Assembly (NCBI GenBank): GCA_902635965.1
Contig: CACPQA010000013.1
Location: 1 to 57,214, forward strand
DNA: 57,214 bases
Direction: 5' to 3'
Source of the DNA: an uncultured Bacteroidota bacterium
GTDB taxonomy: Bacteria > Bacteroidota > Bacteroidia > Flavobacteriales > Flavobacteriaceae
This document shows positions 44,360 through 54,346 of the stretch, in pieces. Each line of letters opens with the position of its first letter. Within the stretch, counting starts at the first letter, position 1. The notes below the pieces were generated by a model, which worked only from the letters and a program-made list of their open reading frames with translations, searched no databases and was not told where the DNA came from. The translations under genes and the position numbers were made by a program.

Positions 44360-45488
44360 ACTCTTTGATTGTATTGATAAGAAAATCGATTTCATTTTTG
44401 TTATTAAACACAGAAAAAGAAAACCGAAGTGAAGGCCTATTTTTAAGTTTATTTGGTACAACCAATTCCAATACATGAGAACCTTTAGTACTTCCTGATT
44501 GGCAGGCACTTCCCTTGGAACAAGCAATACCTTTTAAGTCCAACTTAAAATCTAAAAGATCTTTTTTTTCGGGACTTACAGGTAAGTTTACATTAATTAG
44601 ATTATAAGCACTTTTATCGTCATTATCACAATTCCCATTAAAATGTGATCCTGGAAAACATTCATTTATTTTTGCGATTGCATATCTTTTTAAATTTTTT
44701 ATGTATTTACTTTCTTCATCTAAATTTTTGTATGCTAACTCAAGTGCTTTAGACATACCAACTATATTATGAACTGATTCTGTTCCTGCTCGAAGACCTC
44801 TTTCTTGAGAACCACCCAATATAAAAGGATTTAAACCAGAATTTTTTCTCACAAATGAGAAACCGACACCTTTTGGTCCATGAAATTTGTGAGCTGCCGC
44901 AGACAAAAAGTCAACCTTAATTTTAGATAGATCAATTTTATAATGACCTATACTTTGAACCGCGTCGGTGTGCAATAAAACTTCGCTAGATTGACACATT
45001 TTAGATACATATTCTAAATCAATCATGTTACCAATTTCGTTATTAACATGCATCAAAGAAACTAATTTTTTAGAACCATCAAGTGATAAAGCTTTTTCTA
45101 AATCTTTGTATTGGAATTCTCCATTTTTGTCAACTGGAAGATAAACTACAGAAACATTTTTCTTTTGTAGATAGTCTAACGCATGCAAGATTGCGTGATG
45201 TTCTATTTTAGTACTGATAATGGTTTCGACACTTAAATCCTCTACTGCGGATCTTAATAGCATGTTGTCAGACTCTGTGCCTCCAGATGTGAAAATAATC
45301 TCTTGTGGACTCACATTTAATATAGATGAAATTATTTTTCTTGAATTTTCAATTAAGGTTTTTGCCTTTCTTCCAAAAGAATGATTGGAAGAGGGATTAC
45401 CATAAGTTTCTATTAATACCTCATTAATGGATTCTATTACCTCTTTCCTAAGAGGAGACGTTGCGGCGTTGTCAAAATATATTGCCAT
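44352..45488 (-). CDS. Cysteine desulfurase (NifS/IscS-like)
   Basis: A 378-residue PLP enzyme from ATG 45488; an in-frame TTG at 45506 would only add six residues inside the upstream gene. It starts YFDNAATSPLR, has the PLP-binding Lys201 in AAAHKFHGPKG, TSGGTESDN, and the persulfide Cys329 in the GSACQSGS loop. It supplies sulfur for Fe-S clusters or tRNA thiolation. It begins one base after the aminotransferase stop codon, so the two form an operon. No iscU or sufE partner is adjacent. Confidence 0.93.
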   Translation of the reverse strand: MAIYFDNAATSPLRKEVIESINEVLIETYGNPSSNHSFGRKAKTLIENSRKIISSILNVSPQEIIFTSGGTESDNMLLRSAVEDLSVETIISTKIEHHAILHALDYLQKKNVSVVYLPVDKNGEFQYKDLEKALSLDGSKKLVSLMHVNNEIGNMIDLEYVSKMCQSSEVLLHTDAVQSIGHYKIDLSKIKVDFLSAAAHKFHGPKGVGFSFVRKNSGLNPFILGGSQERGLRAGTESVHNIVGMSKALELAYKNLDEESKYIKNLKRYAIAKINECFPGSHFNGNCDNDDKSAYNLINVNLPVSPEKKDLLDFKLDLKGIACSKGSACQSGSTKGSHVLELVVPNKLKNRPSLRFSFSVFNNKNEIDFLINTIKEFN

Positions 45489-45489
45489 A

Positions 45490-46737
45490 TTAATATTTGT
45501 TTTCAAATTTAACTAAAGTTGACTTTATAATTGTAATAGCTTCTATAATTTGGGTTTTATTTATTACTAAAGGAGGTGCAAACCTTATGATATTTTTATT
45601 TGTAGGTTTAGTAAGGACACCATTTTTCATCAAATCAACACAGATTTCCCAAGCTAAATTTTCCGTACCATTATCGTTCATAACCAGCCCATTTAACAAT
45701 CCTTTTCCTCTAATTAATTGCACAATACTACTTTTTGAGATATAATCATTTAAATTTTTTCTAAATAAATCTCCTAATACAAATGCATTTTCAGCCAGTT
45801 TTTCATTAATTACAACCTCTAAAGATTTTTTAGCAACTTTTGCAGAAAGTGGGTTCCCTCCAAAGGTTGAACCATGCTCACCAGGTTGGAGGCATAACAT
45901 TATTTCATCATTAGTAAGAACAGCAGAAATTGGCATTAAACCACCTGATAATGCTTTGCCTAGAATCAATATATCTGGTTTTGCGTTCTCATAATCTGTA
46001 GCTAAAATTTTTCCTGTCCTACCAAGGCCAGTTTGTATCTCATCGGCAATGAATAAAACATTATACTTATTGCACAAGTACTTCACATTAGAAAGGTATC
46101 CCTCAGATGGAACAACTATTCCTGCTTCCCCTTGAATTGGCTCGAGCATGAATGCAACACAGTCCGGATTTTTTAATTTTACCTCCAATAAGTTCAAATT
46201 ATCATATGGGACAGTTTCAAAACCACGCAACAAGGGGCCGAAATTTTTATATGCAAGAGGATTTGTAGAACTTGAAATTGCAGCTATAGATCTACCCCAA
46301 AAATTATTTTTAGGAAAAATGATTTTAGCATTATTTTTTTTTACTTTCTTTTTTTGATATCCCCATTTTCTGGCAAGTTTTACTGCGGATTCAGCAGCTT
46401 CAACTCCAGAATTCATGGGTAAAACTTTATCATATTTAAAGAAAGTACAAATAAATTCTTCAAATTCTCCAAGAGTATCGTTATAAAAAGCTCTGGAGGT
46501 TAATGTAAGTTTTGCTGCTTGATTAAACAAAGCTTTTAATATTTCTGGGTGACAATGACCTTGATTTACGGATGAATATGCTGACAAAAAATCAAAATAT
46601 TTTTTATCATTTAAATCCCAAAGAAAGGGACCTAATCCCTTTTTCAAAACAACTGGAAGAGGATGGTAGTTTTGGGCACCAAAAGTCTTTTCTAATTCAA
46701 AATATTTGGCTTCAATTGGTGAATATAGATGACCCAA
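45490..46737 (-). CDS. rocD: Ornithine aminotransferase
   Basis: A 415-residue class III aminotransferase. The N-terminal FGAQNYHPLPVVL is the OAT signature, followed by MNSGVEAAESAVKLARKW, FNNFWGRS-like substrate loop, IADEIQTGLGRTGK, and the PLP lysine in LILGKALSGG. It interconverts ornithine plus 2-oxoglutarate with glutamate semialdehyde. The start is TTG at 46737, as no ATG lies in range; a stop occurs four codons upstream. It shares an operon with the downstream cysteine desulfurase. Confidence 0.93.
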   Translation of the reverse strand: MGHLYSPIEAKYFELEKTFGAQNYHPLPVVLKKGLGPFLWDLNDKKYFDFLSAYSSVNQGHCHPEILKALFNQAAKLTLTSRAFYNDTLGEFEEFICTFFKYDKVLPMNSGVEAAESAVKLARKWGYQKKKVKKNNAKIIFPKNNFWGRSIAAISSSTNPLAYKNFGPLLRGFETVPYDNLNLLEVKLKNPDCVAFMLEPIQGEAGIVVPSEGYLSNVKYLCNKYNVLFIADEIQTGLGRTGKILATDYENAKPDILILGKALSGGLMPISAVLTNDEIMLCLQPGEHGSTFGGNPLSAKVAKKSLEVVINEKLAENAFVLGDLFRKNLNDYISKSSIVQLIRGKGLLNGLVMNDNGTENLAWEICVDLMKNGVLTKPTNKNIIRFAPPLVINKTQIIEAITIIKSTLVKFENKY

Positions 46738-46838
46738 ACCTGCGATTTAGTATAGTGATTTTCTAATTTACAAATATTTCATTTATAAAAAACTAACTTT
46801 ACAATCAAAGAAAAAGTCAGAAATTATATTTTGTTTAA

Positions 46839-48251
46839 ATGTCTAAGAGAGAATCTAATAAAATACTCGAAAATTGTAAAGTGATTGACATAGCTGATAA
46901 AGGAAAATCAGTTGCAAGATCTAAGTCAGGTGAAATAGTTTTTTTAGAAAATGCAGTTCCTGGGGACGTTGTAGATGTAATAATCAAAAGAAAAAGAAAG
47001 GGTACATTTATTGGAAAAATATTAAGATTTAATTTAAAGTCTAAAGAAAGAGTAAAACCATTATGTGAGCATTTTGGGGTTTGTGGGGGTTGTAAGTGGC
47101 AAAATATGAATTACAATTCTCAACTTTTTTATAAGGAAAAAAGGGTTCATGAAAATTTATCTAGAATCGGTAAAATAAAACCTAAAACAGTTTTTCCAAT
47201 TCTCGCAAGTAAACAAATATATTACTATAGAAACAAGATGGAGTACTCTTTTTCTAATACACGATGGCTATCTGAATCCGAAATAAAATCAAAAAAAAAA
47301 TTTACAAGAGAAGCTTTAGGATTGCACAAAAAGGGAAGGTGGGACAAAATTGTTGATATTAAAAAGTGTCATCTTCAAGATGATATTTCAAATACTATTA
47401 GAAATGGAATAAAAAAATTTGCAATTGAAAGCCAAGTCGATTTTTTTAATCCATATAAAAATGAAGGATTGCTAAGAAACTTAATGATTAAAATTACCTC
47501 GACCAATGATATAATGGTTTTAATACAATTTGGATTTAAAAGTGATTTTATTTATAAACTTTTAAATTTTTTAAAAAATAGTTTCGAAAACATTAATTCA
47601 ATACTTTATGTAATTAACACGAAACCAAATGACTCTATTTATGACCAAAAGGTAAATTTATTTTATGGAAGAGATTATATAACTGAAAAGATATGTGGGC
47701 TAAGGTTTAAAATTAATGCTAAAACCTTTTTTCAAACTAACTCAACACAAGCCGAAAAACTTTTTTATTTGGTGAAAAAGTTTTTAGAACCAAGTAAAAA
47801 TGATATACTTTACGACCTATATTCTGGTATTGGGACTATAGGTCAAATTTTATCAAAGGATGTAAAGAAGGTTGTTGGAATAGATATAGTTGAAGATTCA
47901 ATCAATTATGCAAATGAAAATTCCAAATTAAATAATATTTCAAACACAAAATACTTTTCAGGAGACATGAAAGATATTTTTACACAGGCATTTATTATCG
48001 AAAATGGTAAACCAACTGTTTCAATTGTAAATCCACCAAGAGAGGGAATTGATAAAAAAGTGATTGAAAAAATTATTGATACAAAGCCAAAAAAAATTGT
48101 GTACGTAAGTTGTAATAGTTCTACTCTAGCTAGAGATTTGTTTATATTTCAAAAAACATATGAAATTTCAAAACTTCAAACAGTAGACATGTTTCCCCAC
48201 ACAAGTCATGTAGAAAATGTAGTACTTTTAAAAAAATTGATTAATGTTTAA
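46839..48251 (+). CDS. rlmD: 23S rRNA (uracil-1939-C5)-methyltransferase RlmD
   Basis: A 470-residue protein: TRAM domain at about 10-65, then the Fe-S cysteines CEHFGVCGGCKWQNM, and a Rossmann methyltransferase domain with LYDLYSGIGTIGQIL. The catalytic loop NPPREGIDKKV and nucleophile region VSCNSSTLARDL are intact. It methylates U1939 of 23S rRNA. The stop codon overlaps the following lipoprotein gene by 8 bases. Confidence 0.95.
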   Translation: MSKRESNKILENCKVIDIADKGKSVARSKSGEIVFLENAVPGDVVDVIIKRKRKGTFIGKILRFNLKSKERVKPLCEHFGVCGGCKWQNMNYNSQLFYKEKRVHENLSRIGKIKPKTVFPILASKQIYYYRNKMEYSFSNTRWLSESEIKSKKKFTREALGLHKKGRWDKIVDIKKCHLQDDISNTIRNGIKKFAIESQVDFFNPYKNEGLLRNLMIKITSTNDIMVLIQFGFKSDFIYKLLNFLKNSFENINSILYVINTKPNDSIYDQKVNLFYGRDYITEKICGLRFKINAKTFFQTNSTQAEKLFYLVKKFLEPSKNDILYDLYSGIGTIGQILSKDVKKVVGIDIVEDSINYANENSKLNNISNTKYFSGDMKDIFTQAFIIENGKPTVSIVNPPREGIDKKVIEKIIDTKPKKIVYVSCNSSTLARDLFIFQKTYEISKLQTVDMFPHTSHVENVVLLKKLINV

Positions 48252-48729
48252 GAAAATATTTTTTTACTTTCTACTTATCATGTTTTTATTTAATTGTGAA
48301 AAAGATGATATATGTTTAGAAGGAACTCCTGGAACGCCAAGACTAATTATTAGATTTTTTGATCATAACGAAATAATAAACCCTAAATCATTATCAAATG
48401 TTGCGATAAAAGCCACAAGTAGAGATGAAGATTATACAGTTTTTTCAGGGGATTCTTTAGTAATTCCTTTAGAGTTAATTTCCAATTCAACTATCTACAC
48501 GTTCACACATCTTAATGATTCAGGTAATCAAGAAAAAGTAGATACACTAAAATTTAACTACATGAGGGAAGACTATTATATTAATAGAGCTTGTGGTTTT
48601 TTATCTAATTTGATATTTACGACTCCAGCAGTCGAAATTATGAATAAAGAAAGTCAATTTTCACATTTTAATATTTTAAAGGATACTATAAAAAATGAAA
48701 ATCAAGCACATTTGGCTATTTATCACTAG
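48244..48729 (+). CDS. DUF6452-family lipoprotein
   Basis: A 161-residue protein with a lipoprotein signal ending MFLFNC (Cys about 18), then KDDICLEGTPGTPRL, typical of the DUF6452 group found behind rlmD in Flavobacteriia. The mature domain is beta-rich and ends in an ACGFLSNLIF segment. The function is unknown. It is translationally coupled to rlmD on one side and overlaps the next gene by 35 bases on the other. Confidence 0.85.
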   Translation: MFKKIFFYFLLIMFLFNCEKDDICLEGTPGTPRLIIRFFDHNEIINPKSLSNVAIKATSRDEDYTVFSGDSLVIPLELISNSTIYTFTHLNDSGNQEKVDTLKFNYMREDYYINRACGFLSNLIFTTPAVEIMNKESQFSHFNILKDTIKNENQAHLAIYH

Positions 48730-49429
48730 CATTCTATATGGGGTTAATCTTATGTCCCAAGATAGCTTGACAATTGAGAAGAAGTATTTCAAAGTTTTTT
48801 CACTCAGATTGGGTATTGATCTTATTAAACCAATAAAAACCAATTTAGATAAAAATTTCCAGGGACTTGAAATCGTTGGAGATTTAAAGATAAATAGAAG
48901 AATTTTCATAGCAGCAGAGATAGGAAGTGAGAAAAAAACTCAACAGACAGAACAATTAAATTTTACGACAAATGGTTCATATTTAAAATTAGGTATTGAT
49001 TACAATTTTTTTAATAACTGGAAAGGAATGGATAATTCCCTCTTTGTTGGTATTCGTATATCAAATAGTATTCATTCGCATAAAGTAAATGAATATATTT
49101 TATACGAAAATTATAGTGCTGCAGAATTTAAAAACACATACTTCGAAAGACCTACAATTAAAGTAGGTGGGTTAATTGGAGAAAGAGAGCAACTCAATTC
49201 AAATTGGATTGAAGTACTATTTGGAACCAAAGTGGAGGTGCTAAAAAATTTTTATATAGGTGCAAGCATAAGATTTCATAGGTTATTAAATAACTCACAA
49301 CCTGAAAACTTTGGAAATTTATATGCTCCTGGATTTAATAAAATAGTTGATGATAATAGATTTGGAGCTAGTTTTAATTATACTCTAAACTATAGATTAC
49401 CCTTCTCATTTAAAAAAAATAAAAATTAA
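48695..49429 (+). CDS. DUF6048-family outer-membrane beta-barrel protein
   Basis: A 244-residue protein with a signal peptide ending GVNLMSQ. Alternating amphipathic strands rich in Gly and aromatic residues (FFNNWKGMDNSLFVGIRISN, NFYIGASIRFHR) fit a beta-barrel. DUF6048 follows DUF6452 in many Flavobacteriia, suggesting a lipoprotein/barrel pair, but the role is unknown. Its start lies inside the upstream gene (35-base overlap), and its end overlaps the convergent methyltransferase gene by four bases. Confidence 0.85.
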   Translation: MKIKHIWLFITSILYGVNLMSQDSLTIEKKYFKVFSLRLGIDLIKPIKTNLDKNFQGLEIVGDLKINRRIFIAAEIGSEKKTQQTEQLNFTTNGSYLKLGIDYNFFNNWKGMDNSLFVGIRISNSIHSHKVNEYILYENYSAAEFKNTYFERPTIKVGGLIGEREQLNSNWIEVLFGTKVEVLKNFYIGASIRFHRLLNNSQPENFGNLYAPGFNKIVDDNRFGASFNYTLNYRLPFSFKKNKN

Positions 49430-50577
49430 ATTTTATTTTTTTTTGATCCTTCATAGATTTCATATTTAATAAATTTTGATTCCAACTTCCCATTATAAAT
49501 TTTAACTTTTTTTGAGGGTTTTAAACCAATTCTTTTTATTGCCTCAAAATTTGATGAAATAATCCATGCATTAGTATTTTGATATTTTTGTTTGAGCGTA
49601 TCCCCAATCAGGCTATAAATTTTTTCTAACTCTTTTCCAATTCTAACTCCGTATGGGGGGTTGATTACAACATGAAGATTCTCTTTGCTATCTTTTTTAG
49701 AATTAAAAAAATCAATATTCGAAACCGAGATAAAATCTGACAAATTAGAGTTTTTAACATTAAAGTCTAATTTCTTAAAAGTGTTACTAGATTTTTCAAA
49801 TCCAATTATTTTTGGGTTAGTATCCCTTATTTTTTTTGTTAGAGATTTAGAGATGTCTATAAATAAGTCTTGATCCCAGTCGTTCCATTTTTTAAAAGCA
49901 AAGTTTTTTCTATTTAAATTTGGTGGAATATTTTTGGCAATCATACAAGCCTCAAATAAAAATGTTCCGCCTCCGCACATTGGATCTAAAAAATCATCTT
50001 TCTTGTTCCAATTTGAAATTAGAATCAACCCAGAGGCTAAAACTTCATTAAGTGGTGCCTCGGTATTTTTTTTTCTATACCCCCGTTGATTTAAATTTCT
50101 GCCGGAACTGTTAAGAGAAAGGGTACAATAATTATTATCTATGTGAACATCTATATATATATCTGGATTAGATTTATCTACTATCGGCCTTGATCCTTTT
50201 AACTTTCTAAATCTATCTACTATCCCATCTTTGACTCTTTGCGATACAAATAAAGAATGTGTAAAAACTTTTCCAAAACATACACTATTAATATAAAATG
50301 AAGAATCTTTATTAAAATATTTCTCCCATTCAAAATCAAATGAGAATTTGTAAAGTGATTCATAATTTGAAATTTTTCTTTTAGCGATTGGAAGCAATAT
50401 CTTTAGTGCCGTACGTAGACACAAGTTTGCTTTGTACATTATTTCTTTATCACCTTTAAAATGGACAATTCTATTTGATTTAAAAACACCAATCGCATCA
50501 ATTTTTTTTAGCTCCTCACATAATATATCTTCAAAACCATAAAATGTTTTAGCAGACATTTGAAAAATTTCTTTCAT
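49426..50577 (-). CDS. THUMP-domain 23S rRNA N2-guanine methyltransferase (RlmL-like)
   Basis: A 383-residue protein from ATG 50577; a longer frame from 50652 runs through the end of the upstream gene and adds nothing conserved. It has a ferredoxin-like/THUMP domain at about 5-160, then a SAM-binding domain with DPMCGGGTFLFEACMIA and the catalytic NPPYGVRIG. This matches the RlmL/YpsC group that makes m2G in 23S rRNA. It lies 16 bases after the DUF4294 gene. Confidence 0.92.
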   Translation of the reverse strand: MKEIFQMSAKTFYGFEDILCEELKKIDAIGVFKSNRIVHFKGDKEIMYKANLCLRTALKILLPIAKRKISNYESLYKFSFDFEWEKYFNKDSSFYINSVCFGKVFTHSLFVSQRVKDGIVDRFRKLKGSRPIVDKSNPDIYIDVHIDNNYCTLSLNSSGRNLNQRGYRKKNTEAPLNEVLASGLILISNWNKKDDFLDPMCGGGTFLFEACMIAKNIPPNLNRKNFAFKKWNDWDQDLFIDISKSLTKKIRDTNPKIIGFEKSSNTFKKLDFNVKNSNLSDFISVSNIDFFNSKKDSKENLHVVINPPYGVRIGKELEKIYSLIGDTLKQKYQNTNAWIISSNFEAIKRIGLKPSKKVKIYNGKLESKFIKYEIYEGSKKNKI

Positions 50578-50593
50578 TCGATTTAAATATTTC

Positions 50594-51268
50594 TCATCTT
50601 TTACTTTTCCATATTGAATACAATGAATCCAAATTATAATCAATTTTAGCATTTTGTTTTACTAAATATTTTTCTGCAAAAGCTCTTTGTAATACGTCTT
50701 CAATAAGGTAATCTTCTAAGATATCTTCTGGATTGTATTTATCTTTTAATGATAGTTTAAACAAAGATGCTGTTGTTTGATAAAAGAATGCTTTAAGTCC
50801 AGTTCTAAGTTCTCTTATAAGTTCAAAAATTGTAATGCCAGTTTGTCTATGAACTAATTTTATTAAAATTCTTCCTTGGGATCTCGATAGTTTTTTTAAT
50901 TCTTGTTCAAATTCTTCATACAAGAATTTTTCAATTCTTCTTAAATATTTTTTTTTCGATCTATTCGATTTTAAATTATTCAATCTTTTATTCAATATCA
51001 TCAATCTATCACTCGCTAATTTTGCGTAAGGATAAACTTTTATTACCCTTCTCCTTAAAGTCAAATATTCCCTAAGTTCATCTATTGTCCTGAATTTTAG
51101 TGGTTGAAAAAGTACCACTTCTTTAAGAGGAAATCCAAATTGAGGTATAGTATCTTTAAAATTACTATTCTCTAAAGGATAAATTTTTTCTTGAGAATGA
51201 GTTTTCACCATACAAACTAAAAAAACGACTATTGTTTTAATCTTATTATTCGTCAAATAAAAAAACAT
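50594..51268 (-). CDS. DUF4294-domain exported protein
   Basis: A 224-residue protein with an N-terminal signal sequence ending near KTHSQ. The core is the DUF4294 segment with RRRVIKVYPYAKLASDRLM and LVHRQTGITIFELIRELR, highly basic and helical. The function is unknown; the family is largely limited to Bacteroidota and is usually found beside an M42 peptidase and an RNA methyltransferase, as here. The C-terminal 40 residues are acidic. A TAAATTTG promoter element is at 51298-51291. Confidence 0.85.
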   Translation of the reverse strand: MFFYLTNNKIKTIVVFLVCMVKTHSQEKIYPLENSNFKDTIPQFGFPLKEVVLFQPLKFRTIDELREYLTLRRRVIKVYPYAKLASDRLMILNKRLNNLKSNRSKKKYLRRIEKFLYEEFEQELKKLSRSQGRILIKLVHRQTGITIFELIRELRTGLKAFFYQTTASLFKLSLKDKYNPEDILEDYLIEDVLQRAFAEKYLVKQNAKIDYNLDSLYSIWKSKR

Positions 51269-51290
51269 GGTAAAAAGGAATTAATTTTAA

Positions 51291-51298
51291 CAAATTTA
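51291..51298 (-). promoter_or_regulatory. Bacteroidota -7 promoter element (TAAATTTG)
   Basis: CAAATTTA on the plus strand; exact TAnnTTTG on the minus strand, 23 bases upstream of the DUF4294 start. It is back to back with the plus-strand element at 51304. Confidence 0.5.
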
Positions 51299-51303
51299 AA
51301 TTT

Positions 51304-51311
51304 TACATTTG
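51304..51311 (+). promoter_or_regulatory. Bacteroidota -7 promoter element (TACATTTG)
   Basis: Exact TAnnTTTG match 17 bases upstream of the M42 peptidase ATG at 51328. No clear -33 TTTG box. Confidence 0.5.
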
Positions 51312-51327
51312 CAATAAAATATTTTAT

Positions 51328-52410
51328 ATGGAAATTATTACATCTTCTTCACTAGAATTTTTAAAAAAATATTTAAATAATTCTTCACCAACTGGCTACG
51401 AAATAGAAGGACAAAAGATTTGGATTGAATACTTAAAAAATTACGTCCAAAGTTTTATAACTGATTCATATGGAACAGCGGTTGGTGTTATAAATCCCAA
51501 TGCAAAATTTAAATTGGTCATAGAAGCCCATTCTGATGAAATTTCTTGGTATGTGAATTATATAACTGACAATGGGTTGATTTATGTGATTAGAAATGGT
51601 GGTAGCGATCACCAAATTGCACCATCTAAAGACGTAGATATACACACAAAAAAAGGAATTGTTAAAGGTGTATTTGGTTGGCCAGCAATACACACAAGAA
51701 AACCCAGTAAAGAAGAATCTCCTAAAATAGATAATATATTTATTGATGTTGGAGCAAAAAACAAAAAGGAAGTTGAAAAACTTGGAATTCATGTAGGATG
51801 CGTAATAACCTATCCCGACCAATTTAGAATACTTAATAAAAATAAATTTGTCTGTAGGGCGATAGATAATAGAGTTGGGGGATTTATTATAGCTGAGGTT
51901 GCGAGATTAATATATGAAAATAAAATAAAGTTACCTTTTGGACTTTACATAACAAATTCAGTGCAAGAAGAAGTTGGTCTTAGAGGTGCTGAAATGATAA
52001 CCCAAAATATCAAGCCGAATTTGGCAATTGTTACAGACGTGTGTCACGACACTACAACACCAATGATAAATAAAAAAGAAGAAGGCCATATTGAAATAGG
52101 TAAAGGTCCAGTAATTTCCTATGCTCCTGCAGTTCACAACATTTTAAGAGATGAAATAATCGACATATCAGAAAAACTTAAAATTCCTTTTCAGAGACTG
52201 GCTTCGTCAAGATTCACAGGTACTGATACTGATGCTTTTGCATATAGTAATGGTGGAGTTCCTTCAGCACTAATTTCCTTACCTCTTAGATATATGCATA
52301 CAACAGTAGAGATGGTTCAAAAAGAAGATGTCGAGGCTGTAATCAAAATGATTTATGAAACAATAAAAGTGATTGACCCAAACAAAGAGTACACTTATTT
52401 TAGTGTTTGA
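51328..52410 (+). CDS. M42-family metallopeptidase
   Basis: A 360-residue cytosolic aminopeptidase. Metal ligands are visible in [10 protein letters not shown] (His, Asp), [12 protein letters not shown] (bridging Asp), [11 protein letters not shown] (catalytic Glu pair), TDVCHDTT and the C-terminal RYMHTTVEM His. Family members form large tetrahedral complexes that trim peptides from the N-terminus; some have been called endoglucanases in error. It overlaps convergent pyrD by 11 bases. Confidence 0.93.
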   Translation: MEIITSSSLEFLKKYLNNSSPTGYEIEGQKIWIEYLKNYVQSFITDSYGTAVGVINPNAKFKLVIEAHSDEISWYVNYITDNGLIYVIRNGGSDHQIAPSKDVDIHTKKGIVKGVFGWPAIHTRKPSKEESPKIDNIFIDVGAKNKKEVEKLGIHVGCVITYPDQFRILNKNKFVCRAIDNRVGGFIIAEVARLIYENKIKLPFGLYITNSVQEEVGLRGAEMITQNIKPNLAIVTDVCHDTTTPMINKKEEGHIEIGKGPVISYAPAVHNILRDEIIDISEKLKIPFQRLASSRFTGTDTDAFAYSNGGVPSALISLPLRYMHTTVEMVQKEDVEAVIKMIYETIKVIDPNKEYTYFSV

Positions 52411-53434
52411 TTGATCTATTTAATAGTTCTTTATTTATTTTTTTTACCATATTCGGGCCCTCATATATGAACCCTGTATACACTTGGACTAAGCTTGCAC
52501 CAGATTTCAATTTTTCAATAACATCTCTGGGAGAAAAGACTCCTCCTACTCCAATAATAGGAAAAGAGCCATTACTTTTTTTATGTATAAATCTGATAAC
52601 TTCATTACTTTTCGAATTAAGCTTTTTACCACTTAAACCCCCTACTTCACTTGTAAGTTCAGATTCTGATTCTAAGTCTTCTCTGGTAACTGTTGTATTA
52701 GTAGCTATAACACCATCTAGATCTTCTTTTTGAATCACCGAAATGATGTCTAACAACTTATTTTCACTTAAATCAGGTGAAATTTTTAAAAGTATTGGTT
52801 TTCTTTTTTTTTTCTTTTTTCTATGTAAGTTTAATTTTTTCACTAAACTCGTGAGTGGCTTTTTGTCTTGTAAATCCCTTAAATTAGGAGTATTCGGAGA
52901 ACTAACATTAATTACAAAATAATCTACATAGTCATACAGTTTATCAAAAGAGAATAGATAATCATCGAATGCTTTTTCATTGGGTGTTTTTTTATTTTTG
53001 CCAATGTTAGCGCCAATAATAATTTTTCCTTTATTCTTTAATTTATTTTTTATGTAGTTAACTCCTTTATTATTAAACCCCAATCTATTTATTAGAGATT
53101 GATCTTTATTTAATCTAAAGATCCTTTTCTTTTTGTTCCCAGGTTGTGGTTGAGGAGTAACAGTACCAATTTCAATAAAACCAAATCCAAAGTTTGATAA
53201 TTCACTAAAAAGTTCAGCATTTTTATCAAATCCGGCAGCAAGTCCAACAGGATTTGGAAATTTTATACCAAAAACTTCTCTTTCTAATGACTTTGAATTT
53301 ATAGAAAATTTTTTTTTGGTTAAATATTTAACACCTGGAATATTTATAAATCTTTTAATTAAGAAAAAAGATATGTGATGAATAAGTTCAGGATCAAAAA
53401 GAAAAAGAATTGGTCTTATTAGCCTTTTATACAT
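52400..53434 (-). CDS. pyrD: Quinone-dependent dihydroorotate dehydrogenase (class 2)
   Basis: A 344-residue FMN enzyme with an N-terminal hydrophobic helix region (about 1-35) that docks on the membrane and marks class 2. Signatures are [14 protein letters not shown], the catalytic serine in [12 protein letters not shown] and the FMN-phosphate site [12 protein letters not shown] followed by [12 protein letters not shown]. It oxidises dihydroorotate to orotate in pyrimidine synthesis and reduces quinone. A Lys/Arg-rich stretch near 210-218 (HRKKKKKRK) is an oddity. Confidence 0.95.
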   Translation of the reverse strand: MYKRLIRPILFLFDPELIHHISFFLIKRFINIPGVKYLTKKKFSINSKSLEREVFGIKFPNPVGLAAGFDKNAELFSELSNFGFGFIEIGTVTPQPQPGNKKKRIFRLNKDQSLINRLGFNNKGVNYIKNKLKNKGKIIIGANIGKNKKTPNEKAFDDYLFSFDKLYDYVDYFVINVSSPNTPNLRDLQDKKPLTSLVKKLNLHRKKKKKRKPILLKISPDLSENKLLDIISVIQKEDLDGVIATNTTVTREDLESESELTSEVGGLSGKKLNSKSNEVIRFIHKKSNGSFPIIGVGGVFSPRDVIEKLKSGASLVQVYTGFIYEGPNMVKKINKELLNRSIKH

Positions 53435-53497
53435 TATATAAAATCAAAAAACAACTTTTATTTAAAAAGTCAGTTTTTATTTTTTAAATTTTATCCA

Positions 53498-53767
53498 TCA
53501 CTTTTTTAAAAATTTCGAGGACAATTCCAACGACAAGGATGATTTTTCCATTTTAATTTTTCCTGCAAGAGTTTCAATTACACAGGAATCATCTTTGTCA
53601 TTTAATTCCATAACCTTTCCATGTATTCCACTTTTAGTGACTACTTTGTCTCCCCTCTTTAAAGAATTAATGAATTTTTTTTCTTTTTTTTGGCGCCTTT
53701 GCTGAGGTAATATTATAAAAAAAACAAAAACTACCACCATCAATAAAAGAAAGGGTAATTGATCCAT
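53498..53767 (-). CDS. yajC: Preprotein translocase accessory subunit YajC
   Basis: An 89-residue protein: one membrane helix at about 5-22 followed by PQQRRQKKEKKFINSLKRGDKVVTKSGIHG, the YajC signature. YajC associates with SecDF and SecYEG. Its ATG overlaps the stop codon of the DUF1573 gene by one base (TAATG). Confidence 0.93.
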   Translation of the reverse strand: MDQLPFLLLMVVVFVFFIILPQQRRQKKEKKFINSLKRGDKVVTKSGIHGKVMELNDKDDSCVIETLAGKIKMEKSSLSLELSSKFLKK

Positions 53768-54270
53768 TAATTGTTTTGTTTTGCTCTTGCAGCTGCAGCA
53801 GCATCTCTTTGTTTTTGTTTAACAGGGTCAGCCTGAACTAAAGCTTTAATTCTTATAGTTTCACGACCAGAATCTGTATTAGCAGAAATAGTAACCGTTT
53901 TTTGCTGCATATTTGGTTTGTTACTTGAATCAAAACTAACTCTGATTTTACCACTTTCGCCAGGAGGAATAGGAGTATTTTTTGGGTATTCAGGAACAGT
54001 ACAGCCGCAACTTCCACGAGCATCAACTATAATGAGATCTGATTTGCCAGAATTCGTAAATGTAAAAATTGTCTCTACTGTCTCTCCTTCTTGTATAGTT
54101 CCAAAATCATGAAGAGTTTTATCGAATGACATTATCGGGCTTTCCGACGAAGAAGTCATTGAAGACGTGGCATTGTTTTCAGATTTTGTTTCTTTTTTGT
54201 TTGAGCTGTTATCGCATGAAAAAGCAAGTAAAAACACAACTAAAAGGTAAGTTTTAAAATAATTTTTCAT
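53767..54270 (-). CDS. DUF1573-domain lipoprotein
   Basis: A 167-residue protein with a lipoprotein signal ending LLAFSC (Cys19) and a Ser/Thr/Asn-rich spacer to about 45. The DUF1573 immunoglobulin-like domain follows (KTLHDFGTIQEGETVETIF, NSGKSDLIIVDARGSCGCT). The family is abundant in Bacteroidota and its function is unknown. It lies upstream of yajC and 76 bases after nusB, in the conserved nusB-DUF1573-yajC order. Confidence 0.92.
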   Translation of the reverse strand: MKNYFKTYLLVVFLLAFSCDNSSNKKETKSENNATSSMTSSSESPIMSFDKTLHDFGTIQEGETVETIFTFTNSGKSDLIIVDARGSCGCTVPEYPKNTPIPPGESGKIRVSFDSSNKPNMQQKTVTISANTDSGRETIRIKALVQADPVKQKQRDAAAAARAKQNN

Positions 54271-54346
54271 AATTAGTATTTTATGTTACACAAATGTAAA
54301 GAAAATAATCTCAAAAACGTTGTTGACAATTATTGAGTTTATTGAA

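Noticed and set aside
53435-53497. AT-only hairpin after yajC as an intrinsic terminator
   Set aside because: The stem is only six A/T pairs (ACTTTT/AAAAGT), too weak to call.
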